Shown: positions 50,701 through 60,161 of the stretch, one piece after another
How the letters are laid out: the number at the start of each line of letters is the position of its first letter
Position numbering within the stretch: the first letter of the stretch is position 1
NCBI GenBank assembly: GCA_013365325.1
Contig: JABVXV010000084.1
Span: 90,764-154,763, forward strand
Source of the DNA: Dipetalonema caudispina
Lineage: Eukaryota > Nematoda > Chromadorea > Rhabditida > Onchocercidae
Reading direction: 5' to 3'
DNA: 64,000 bases
Notes under the pieces: generated by a model
Databases searched by the model: none
Seen by the model: only the letters and a program-made list of their open reading frames with translations
What the model was told of the DNA's origin: nothing
Program-made: the position numbers and the translations under genes

Positions 50701-53700
50701 GTTTGGTTTTTTCTTGTCCTAATTAATTCTCTTAATTACTTGGGATATTTTTAATTCTGAAAAAGGATGAAAGAAATGATAAATGAAATTTTGAGAAAAA
50801 TTCCTACTTCATTTTCAATGCGACAGTGTTTCATTGTAGATTTCCTTATATTGGTGCTTTAAAAATCATAAAGCGATATTAGATCTCTTCAGAGGTAGTT
50901 GTTGAACCAGATTTCAAACGCTTGGAACGAGCTTATGAGCGCGCATGTGATCTTATACCATGCTTACGTGGAGTTAATGTTGATGCACGGGCATCTGTTG
51001 TTACTATGATGGCCGATGGTTATCCGCTTGTTGGACCTATCAATCACAAACAAAATTACTGGCTTCAGGTGAAATTTTTTTATTTATGATGATCAGTGAA
51101 TTTCTTTTGAAAAGTTGGAAATATTCGGTTCTTCTGGGAATAAATTAATTGATCTGTTAGGCTGGAGATTTTGACGGTATTTCAAGTGGTGGTGGAATGG
51201 GAAAGTATTTGGCAGACTGGATAATCGATGGTGAGCCTCCATCTGAGCTATTTGATACCGATGCTAATAGGTGTGGTTTACTATATAAAAATTAACTTTA
51301 TTATTTTTTCTTTTTTATTTGTTTTTGAAGATTGTTTTCATTTTCTTATGGAACTCTTAGATTAGAGGAACTGCTTGGCATATTTTTAGATTTAGAAATT
51401 GGATTTTTGCAGTATTTAACAATTAAACACCTTAGTACCTCCTTTTGGAATATTCAAGAAAGGTTTAACTGAACACTTTCCAATAGTTATCCTTTTTTCT
51501 CCCAAAAAAAGATTTAGAATGGGACGAATACTAATAGTTGTATTGATCTTAGTTAAATTTGTATTTCCCTTTTGCCATTATTTCATTATAGATTTAACCG
51601 TTGGGTAACGCGAGATTACATCATCAACAAATGTCGCGAAACATATTCCATGTTTTACAACTGGTCGTACAAGAATCGGCTAGTTGGACGACCTACAGAA
51701 CGTATAAGTGGAATTTATGGGCGGCTGCAGAAGGAGGGATGCTTTTATTTGTTCCGCAATGGTTGGGAGGTGGCTTATAGCCTGTTATATTTTATTTTCG
51801 ATTTCATTTCAACTTGTAACAAATTTCAATATTTACATTTGATCGCAGTTCCTCATAAAATTCCACTGAACCTTATCTGAATATTTCGTCGCAGGATGGG
51901 AATGATAGCTATTGGGGAATATCGAGTATTACTACATATATCCACGGGAGCTTAACGCAAATTAAAAATTTATTATTACATGTTTATAGGGCAAAAATTA
52001 TAAATCTACAGATCTTGTGAATACACAGTAATCATTTCGAATTGTTTACAGTCGTGTTAGACATACAGTTGTGCTACCATTAAGAGATACGACATTTGAT
52101 GGTCTGATGAACAATCTCAATAAGTTATAGAAAGTACTTAGGTATGTACTGCGATACTGGTGGTACTTTGCATAAGATTAGTTGTTTTTCTGCAGGTCTC
52201 CGAATCATTTGCTGCTGAGTACAAAGACAAACTACCGAATATGATACGTGAATATGAGCTGGTATCAAATAAATGTGGTGTTATTGACTTATCCTGGCGT
52301 GGCAAAATTGAAGTGAGTCTTCTTTTGCTCCTTTTTACAAATTACTTGGAGTTTTTCGTCATCAAGCATTAGAAACATAAGATTTTGACGTTAAATACCT
52401 GATTGCGGAGTCATCATCGGAATTTAGAAGAAAACATTGAAATCCTCAAAATAAATAGTCAGGAAAATTCTGAAGATAGAATTTAGAGTATTCAATCTTT
52501 ATTAAATTCTGAACCTCAAAATGTAAGTTCTTTTTTTCGGTTTGAAATATACTTCTTCCTTCAGGTACGTGGCAAGGATTCCGAAAAGCTTCTCAGTTAC
52601 GTGCTCGCCAACAACCCACCTCAACTAGGTGAAGTATCGTCGGGGTTGATGCTCACGAAAAAGGGCAATATTTTCGGATCATTAGACCTTTTCCATCATG
52701 ACCAGTACAGGTATTTCTATAACGTGAAGAGAACTTGTTGGGTAAATTATTGACTGATAATTATAGAGATTATTTGGTCGCTGGTGCCCCTTAATTTTAA
52801 CAGCAAATCTTAACCTTTATTAGTGAAATTTTCAGTTTATAATTTTAGCCTATTTGGATACGAAATAGCGGGTCATTGGTGCTGCCTGGGATGAACTTAA
52901 ATTTATTTGTCGACTTTTCCTGTTCCAGCCATTGCAAGCATGCTCTTGAAAATTTAAAATATTGCAGATCGGAATTTATACTTTTAACCGATCCGGAACG
53001 GGAATCTCGTGAACTTAACTGGTTGAAAAGAGCTGCAATTGAGATAGAAGCTAGTGTGGAAATATCTGGCGTAAGTGAATATCTGGCTTCGCTTGCTATT
53101 GTCGGTCCAAAAAGTCGGGAAGTAAGTTCTCTTTTTTTTCGGTAATAATCAAATAAACTATGATTTGTGTTGCTTGTTATTTGTTAGTTTCATACCTTTT
53201 GGTGTAAATGAATATAGTAAAATATGCTGAAATGTGATATTAGACTTTACTGCTCAAGTTATATTATTCATCAAACAATAGTCGAGAAAAAAAAATTCCT
53301 TTGGTCTGCTCTGATCTTACCGTTAAATGCAAAGAAACAGTTCTATAGTTCATTAGTCATTTTTATAGTTCAGACGTACAAATGCTGAGTGCTTGAAACT
53401 TTTCAAACTCTTCTGTTTGCTGTTTCAGTTGATTGATAACTGCTTCGATATATCATTTGCACATATGAATAAACTCCAACGAATTGTTATGTGTAGAATA
53501 AATTTCTTTAGCAAAAATTTAGTACTTGAAAATTTAGGTGCTGGAGGAACTGACAAAATCGGACTTGGGTTTTAAACAAAGCACAGCACGATTAATGAGA
53601 CTTGGCTCAGCACCAGTTATTGCTGTTCGTACCACAGCTGCTACAGGGCAACTTTCTTATGAACTCTATCATAGCAGGTTTGCTATCAGGATACGATTAT

Positions 53701-55799
53701 TATATACGGAATGAAATCTGTAGGAACATATTTTAGAGTTATTCATAAGTTCAAATTTTTTGTCTTCTGAAAGGTTTCTTTATAGTTTTTAGAAATTTTC
53801 GATTTAAACATTTAGTTCGAAATTGTCGGACGACAGTTCTACAAAAACTATTCTAACATTTGTATATTATCTGATCATAGTATAGCTATAATCGGAAAGC
53901 GGTTCATCGTGTTTCCAAAATGTCGATTACAATATCGCCTACTAAATTGATGCCTTTCAGAGGTGATACATTGGCACTCTATAACTCGTTAATGGAGGTT
54001 GGCAAAAATTATGGAATTGTTAATTTTGGCCAAAGTACATTGAACATGATGCGCATTGAGAATGGCTATAAGATTTGGGGCAGAGAAGTATGTTTGTCTA
54101 TTCATTTATCTTTGCATGCGACATAAAATTGTTCGGTGCACTTTATCTTTGTTATCCTTTTACTCTCATTTGATGATGAATGGTACGGCATATGATATCA
54201 AGTCCAACAGTATTTCGTGGGCTCTGCATTGGAAAGTTTGTTAACATTCATGAACACTGCCGAACGGGGCACTTACTAGCTTATTATTCTGTTTTATATT
54301 TGGGATTTATGCTTATCATTTTTTGCTTAGCTGATTAAGTGAATATCGTTATGGTATTTACTGTTTGAATATTTCTTTGCCTCTTACAGCTTACGCTAAA
54401 CACAAATCCTTACGAATGTGGATTGAGCCAGATGGTAGATCTCAGTAAGGAAAACTTTATTGGCAAAACGTCGTGCATGGAGCTATCGAAGAAACAATGG
54501 ACTCGGAAGCAGGTATCTTTGAATTCCAAACTTCAAATTCATGAAAAAGTCCAAAATCATTGCAGAGTGAATGATCTGAAATATATATGAATACATCTGT
54601 GAAAAGGGAATAGCATCGAATACTTCATACTACCATTTTAACGGTATTTGAAAAAAAAAAAAAGGAAATATTAGGAGTAGTGAGATGCACTGCTTCAGAA
54701 AGGAAGATTAAAGAAGGGTCTCTCAAGCCTCATTCTTATCATTCTATTAATGACCCGAGAACCGGACAACAGTATGAAACAAAATCAAAGTCCTAAATAG
54801 TCCAGTGTTTCTTCTTTGGTTGGAAGCTATTCTGGAATATCGGACATTAATTGATCATCAGTAGGAGCTTGAAGCAAATTAAAAATACACAGTCTCATGT
54901 TTTTAGGATAAAAATCATGTAATCTACAGTATTACGAATGATTTAGTAATCCTTTCGAATTGTGTATTGGTGTTACCGTGCTACTATTAGGAGTGTGTCG
55001 AAAAAGCAGTAGTAGGAAAAAAGTGAACTCATGATGCTATAGAACCACCACATTTCTTTTTGTTGAAGAAACTTGTCTTTTACAGTCGAAGGAAATTGCA
55101 TAATTCTGAAACAAAAAGCTTTAGGTGCTTTTGATTTTTGAACCGCTTACCGAGCCTCAGGGATGGAGAATGATACCGAAGCGGATGGAAGTGATTCGTA
55201 AGGAAGGTTCAGAAGATGTAAGTTGTCTGTTCTTCCATATATGATGATTATTATATACGTTCTACGAGTTACTGATTAACATATGTTGTCAATACATCAT
55301 GGGTAACTGTAGTTTTTCAGCGAGTGGGACAAATAACATCGGGAACATTCAGTGTTCGTCTTCATCGACCACTTGCTTTTGCTTGGGTACATTTGGATAT
55401 CACTCCTGAGGATAAGGTTCGACTCTCCATTTAATTAAAATAGTAAAAAAAGTCTTTGCTGCAAATATTTGCTAAATTTACTTTGGAGAATTAGACAAAT
55501 GACAGATAAAATCACGAACGGCTACTCTTCCATTAGGTAGACGGGTTCAAGTCTATTAAAAATATTTGGTAGTTTTGCTTAAGTTTTGAAATTTCAACCA
55601 TATCTACTCAAATTTTCCTGCATAGTCTATGTTTAAATTCTCAATCGAGGTCAGCTGCATTTAAAAGCATTTCTGATCAAATTTATTATAGCTGTGGGTT
55701 GATGTCGGTGGTTCGCAAGTACAAGGCAGAATTTGTGAAGGTTCAACAGTATGTGACATTGATGAGAACAGGTTTTCTGAGAATGCTGTACCTCGTTAG
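47611..55799 (+). CDS. Mitochondrial FAD-dependent oxidoreductase, DMGDH/SARDH/PDPR family
   Basis: Relatives oxidatively demethylate dimethylglycine or sarcosine with folate, or (PDPR) regulate pyruvate dehydrogenase phosphatase. Nineteen exons, from 47611-47666 and 48256-48412 to 55321-55416 and 55692-55799, join in phase to 835 residues. The first 20 residues are Arg/Lys-rich without acid until Glu16, like a mitochondrial presequence. Residues 30-60 hold the Rossmann motif IVGGGGVVGASLAYHL and LLER. His70 in CHSPGL aligns with the histidine that binds FAD covalently in DMGDH. A DAO domain runs to about 420, including FGGFEQKP and GGGMGKYLADWI. VGRPTERISGIYGRL is DMGDH-like, then a GCV_T-type folate domain (about 490-830) has GQLSYELYH, IENGYKIWGRE and NPYECGL. 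The usual RPxxF linker after NGWE is missing. Mixed resemblance prevents assigning the exact substrate. Confidence 0.87.
50197..50318. repeat. Intronic tandem repeat, 48-bp unit
   Basis: Two virtually identical 48-bp copies (50223-50270 and 50271-50318, starting AAATTAGTAACTAGACTGAC) are preceded by a truncated 26-bp copy at 50197-50222. The array lies in the FAD oxidoreductase intron that ends at 50344. Confidence 0.9.
51905..52085 (+). repeat. Diverged interspersed repeat, copy 1
   Basis: About 180 bp beginning AGCTATTGGGGAATATCG and including GGAGCTTAACGCAAATTAAAAAT. It shares extended similarity with 54822-54995, same orientation, in another intron of the same gene. It lies in the intron where the inter-domain linker exon would be expected. 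Confidence 0.6.
54822..54995 (+). repeat. Diverged interspersed repeat, copy 2
   Basis: Partner of 51905-52085. Shared blocks include AGCTATTCTGGAATATCG, GGAGCTTGAAGCAAATTAAA, AATCTACAG and TTTCGAATTGTGTA. No coding capacity was seen, so it may be a MITE-like or other small repeat. Terminal repeats were not resolved by eye. Confidence 0.6.
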
Positions 55800-56986
55800 C
55801 CTTAGTAATTGACAAGCTAGGCAGTTATTTTTGTAAACAGAAATTATGTTTCAGTGATAGACGAGAAGTGTTAAATTTCTGCTTTGAAATACAGTTCAAA
55901 AGAAAGCACTGTTTTTATGAAGATTCTAGCAAAATGACACATTTTCTATTCTCCAAACGATTTCGCTAAAATTTTAAAAAAAGGAACAGAAGAAAGTTGG
56001 AGTGGTGGATCTAAATTTCGTTCCCGACCCGAAAAATACCTATCAATACAAATCTCCACTGAAGGAATACAGTATGCAACAGATTTATGCTTATCCGCAA
56101 AAAGCTTTACAAAATACTTTATCCCAACTGTACAACATCGCCTGAGCAACAGTTATACAAAGTCAGGAATAAGAAAATTTTAATATGTATTATGGGGAGG
56201 AGTATTGAAGATGATAACCGAATATATGCAAGTACTTTACTGTTTTGCAAGAGACTAATTTTGAAGACTTGTTTAGTTGTCGTTCGACCGAAACTTTAAG
56301 ATTTAGATATAATATAAACAGCTTTGAAATAATTCCGGTAATAAGAAGGGTAGAAATTGATGATAGTTTTTGGTTTTAGTTACTCTATAAAAGTAGAGAG
56401 CGAACAAAATGTCGAAAGAAAGATTAAAAAAAGCCAATATTATTGCTGACCTCACTAGCATGTTTCGATCGGCACTATCCACATTACTGAATCATAGGTA
56501 TTATTGTTCAGTCATCATTCCTTTTCGCAATGTATACAAATAATCTTATTTGTTGAGTTCATTCATTTTGAAGCGACACCAATTATGTATAATTGCTTTA
56601 TCAGTTGTTGATCTAACTTTTGTGATATTTGCTTATATTTTCCCGAGTAACATGTTTCAACATTAGTTTCTAAGGGTAAACTTTTCAGTGCTATCTCTCG
56701 ATGTTAGAAGAGGGCAATTTTGCACAGATATACTCCCCATCCTGTAACTTATAAATTATGGTATTGATGTGTACAAATTTTGAAATGAATAGAATCACAA
56801 CAAAAAGCATAATATCATAAATTACAATTGAATTTTGGCTTCGACAGATCACTATCATTTTATTTTTGAAATCAAATTTTTTTGTTTCTTAGTTTTGATA
56901 TAACGAAGGAAAAAAAATTCCTGACATGAGTGGTACAAGTGCTGTTATGAGAACTGATCCAACATATACTTTTATAGGTGAAGAAG
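55800..56986. other. Convergent intergenic region with one small plus-strand ORF
   Basis: Lies between the FAD enzyme and the PAXT-1-like gene, both 3' ends. The most coding-like part is the plus-strand frame MSKERLKKANIIADLTSM at 56409-56498, 30 codons ending at an AG|GTATTA donor-like site. Joining it to an acceptor near 56895 would give a peptide of about 42 residues. Family unknown. The rest is AT-rich 3' sequence. A minus-strand AATAAA at 56859-56864 probably terminates the PAXT-1-like transcript. Confidence 0.35.
56859..56864 (-). terminator. Candidate polyadenylation signal for the PAXT-1-like gene
   Basis: AATAAA on the minus strand about 125 nt beyond the stop at 56987. Confidence 0.5.
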
Positions 56987-59222
56987 CTAACGAAGTATAT
57001 ATCCATTGTTACTTGGGATAAGTTGGAAATTCGAATCACTAAGTCTTTGTATGACTTCAGTGGCCAAATCCTCTTTCCGTTCTTTTTCTCGGTTCTTATT
57101 GCACTCGCCTTTCCGTAATACGGCGCTAGCTAATTGTATATTTAGTGCATTTATTGATATTTTTTGTTCCCATCTGAAATAATTTGAATTTGTATGTTAG
57201 AGATTTTGATTTTTAAAGAAAAAGGAACTCAAAATAGCACGCAAAAGAATATTATACCCGGTTCCGCGTTCGGCAACATATCGTAGAGGCATCCGAACTA
57301 TACGAAGACCGCCTTCTAATTTATCGAATGAAGTTCCGTTAGTAGACATCACTTTAACAGCCAACTTCAACTGATCCACAAGATAAGACGTATAGAAATC
57401 GGATGGACCATTATCACCTTTACATAATTCAAATTTGCCACCTTTCGCGCGTACTTCTCTGTCTTCCTATAACATTGTCAATAAATTGCACATTCAACAA
57501 TCAATAGAATAGTTAAACAACTCTTGATAAATGTTTGTTTTATCCAGCTGTATATGGTGCGTAACCCTTTAAATTTTTGTACCTTAAATTTAGAAAAAAA
57601 GAACTTGAAAGAAAGAAATTTGTAAAAAAAATTTGTGAGAAAAAATATTTGTGATCTTGAAAGTGATAATTTCCCTACCACTCCACTTCTCGAAATATCA
57701 TTTCTATCGGGAAGGACCACTGAATAAAGAATCATACCCTTGACAAAGAGGCTAAAGCAGCTGCAGCAGCAAAATTTTTTGCATCGTTATCATTCCATAC
57801 TGGGAAAATTCCTTCCAGAACAGTGACATCATTCACAAGAAGTACTGATTTGCCATTTTCCACATTCTTTAATTCCCACTTGTATTTGAGTCGAGATGTC
57901 AATTGGTTGAGTGAAACGAGTGGCTCAGCTCCTTTTTCAAGGACGGTCAGCTGTGCTCTCATCAGCATAAAGCTCTACAAATGAATCGCACAAAATAAGA
58001 GATTTGCTAAAGTTTGCTAAACCGAAAACTTTTCGACAGTGCCAAATTAGAACATCTTAAATTATTGCACAATTATTAAGAGAGAATAAGCTTTAACTAT
58101 TTTCATAAAAATTCAAACAAACCTTCCTTTTCAAAGCGCACGGCGAATCTTCACTAATAATGCCGCCACTTCTTGACTCCAATTTTGCTTTCTTCAAAAC
58201 AGATGCCTTAACGGAACTTTGCTCAAAAGTTCGTTTACGGTCCTAAAAAACGCAATTCACGCTATACGAAATCCACATTAAATATTTAGTTTAATTTTAA
58301 TAAAAATAATATTTCCTTCGACAACCAAAGCTTATCTCTTTCTTATTCTTATGTATGGATTTGAAATTTTAAATCTATCGAATTGATATGAAAAATTTTT
58401 ATAATTCTTTATCAGTTTTGAGAAAAATATTTACCTTAAGCACTTCGCATAACCCTGCACCCATTTCCCTCACTGTCTTCATCAATCCCTGGTCATACCT
58501 GCAAAGGCAAGCTTATCTTTATTCATTAAAAACAGCTTTTAATTTTATATCTTCTTACTAATGTCTGCTTATCCGTTAAATATTCCAGCAATCGATATCA
58601 GCGCGGAAAAAAACTCTACAATTTTACCCATAGGCGGTAGCATATTCCACTTTTCTAGAAAGAGTAAAATGATTCTACGATGTACTGGTTAGGTTCGAAA
58701 ATTTGCTAAATGATATTAAAGTTTTGAAAATTTGCTAAATGATATTAAACTAACTATAAATCACTAATTTTTTGACGAAAAATTTGAATTTCTATTCAAA
58801 AAAAAAGGACATAGCTTAACTGTGCAATTTGTAAAAAGAAGTGATCTTGATGCTATTAAGATGCATTTCAGCAAAACTATAGCAAGCAAAGCTAATCTAC
58901 CCACGACAAATCATTTCTACCAGATTTGCATCTTATCTTATTAACCGATTAAATAACTGATTCATTTCTTGTTAATATCTCTCATGATATCAACATTTTA
59001 ATCCATCAATTATCGATGTTAAAATACACACGATCAAAGTAAAACTTACGTGCAACCCAGCGAGATCATATTACAGAAAATTTGAGCAAGACAAAGAAGA
59101 CGATTTTTTGGATAATCAGCCATGTGTCGTTCAAGGAACATCCGCCGTAATTTCCACTGTTCGTCACTTTCATGTATTGCTCTTAAGCTATCCAAACTAT
59201 TTACGTCTAAGAATTCATCCAT
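56987..59222 (-). CDS. paxt-1: XTBD protein, PAXT-1-like partner of the exonuclease XRN2
   Basis: PAXT-1 binds and stabilises the 5'-3' exonuclease XRN-2, supporting turnover of microRNAs and other nuclear RNA. Six exons join in phase (59222-59050, 58498-58435, 58242-58123, 57974-57738, 57466-57258, 57173-56987) to 329 residues. The XRN2-binding domain occupies about residues 18-80: EQWKLRRMFLERH, NRLLCLAQIFCNMISLGC, then TYDQGLMKTVREMG. Tyr59 sits where XTBD proteins carry a conserved tyrosine. A basic linker (residues 80-120, KKAKLESRSGG) precedes a segment whose end, DAKNFAAAAALASL, resembles the last helix of a double-stranded-RNA-binding fold; that resemblance is weak. An acceptor (CATTTTCAG) lies 16 nt upstream of the ATG, suggesting trans-splicing. 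It follows the SMPD4-like gene on the same strand. The XTBD call is firm; orthology to paxt-1 is likely. Confidence 0.88.
58697..58749. repeat. Short tandem duplication in an intron
   Basis: GAAAATTTGCTAAATGATAT is repeated almost exactly at 58697 and 58726, inside intron 1 of the PAXT-1-like gene. Confidence 0.8.
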
Positions 59223-59237
59223 TAAAAACTTTTATTC

Positions 59238-59247
59238 CTGAAAATGG
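59238..59247 (-). promoter_or_regulatory. Candidate trans-splice acceptor upstream of the PAXT-1-like ATG
   Basis: On the minus strand CCATTTTCAG ends at 59238, 16 nt before the ATG, with no upstream exon that keeps the frame. Confidence 0.4.
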
Positions 59248-59478
59248 TACTTGTGAAATTAAATTGAAATTTTTTAAACAAAATTTATAAAGCTATCCCT
59301 TTCTTACCTTATTGAAGAATGATGGAATACATCCTTCGAAAATTTTTTTTTAGTTAATCGTGAAGACCGGAAAATTCCACCAAACCAAAAATCATGATAA
59401 TTGCATAAAAACTATAAATACCAACTATCTTATAATAAGTGTAATTAAAATATAAATATCCACAGTCTACCCATACTC

Positions 59479-59831
59479 TTAATCATCAGGATATATTTTT
59501 GATGCTTCTTTATCTTCATAAAATTTGTATAGTATTCTTATTGCTATTTGCATAACCCGCAATACCTCATAAATTTTACCATTTTCAACATATTCTAGAA
59601 TGAATGTATGAATACCAGCAGAGCGATCATATGAAAAACAAATACTAAAGATTGTATTTGTTGTTGAATGGTATTTTGTGCCAAAATAACATTTCAAATA
59701 AATTTAAATCATAAATCGGGAAATAAACGGTCCAATCTCTGCATCATTACGCTAAAAAAACCGTCAATTTTATTGGGTAACAGACGTTCATCCGGGGGAA
59801 CAACACCAAAAGCGAAAGCATCGATATTTGA
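59479..59831 (-). other. Unassigned coding-like segment between SMPD4 and PAXT-1
   Basis: Two minus-strand stretches look protein-coding but do not assemble into a gene I recognise. The first (59831-59709) reads DAFAFGVVPPDERLLPNKID then FFSVMMQRLDRLFPDL and is richer in G and C than its surroundings. No AG acceptor opens it, and two in-frame TGA codons lie just upstream. The second (about 59640-59479, after a CTTTAG acceptor) reads CFSYDRSAGIHTFILEYVE then YKFYEDKEASKIYPDD and a stop. A join through CT|GTTACC fits the phase. The plus strand is also open across the first stretch (88 codons from 59668). It could be a small gene, a pseudogene or alternative exons. Confidence 0.3.
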
Positions 59832-60044
59832 AGAAAGAGATCAAATCATAACTAAATTTTCATGTAACACACTGATAGAACTTCAAGTTTTAAATGCTAC
59901 GACAACGGAAGAAAACATAATGAAAACATTTTGATGGCATAAAACGTAATATATTGATCAATTTTAACTGGAATAATGGTCGCAATAATATCCTTTTGAT
60001 CGATATTGCATCAACAACAACAATAAATTATATTTGCCTCATCT

Positions 60045-60050
60045 TTTATT
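60045..60050 (-). terminator. Candidate polyadenylation signal for the SMPD4-like gene
   Basis: AATAAA on the minus strand about 112 nt after the stop at 60162. Confidence 0.45.
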
Positions 60051-60161
60051 TCACTTTCCAAAGTTTCCTGATACCACGATAAGTTCAATTCAACTAAACG
60101 AAATGTTCTCTTTTACAGAAACCACCCTCTCCTCAGTTTATCATCAATTCACCGTGTGAGT

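Noticed and set aside
55500..55560. tRNA-like B-box (GGGTTCAAGTC)
   Set aside because: The flanking bases do not form a T stem or acceptor stem.
56934..56990. Plus-strand frame MSGTSAVMRTDPTYTFIG
   Set aside because: It lies at the 3' end of the PAXT-1-like gene, has no partner exons and is short.
59709..59950. Mitochondrial insertion (NUMT) reading TGA as Trp
   Set aside because: Treating the two in-frame TGA codons as Trp lengthens the frame, but the protein does not resemble any mitochondrial gene I know and continues into poor sequence.
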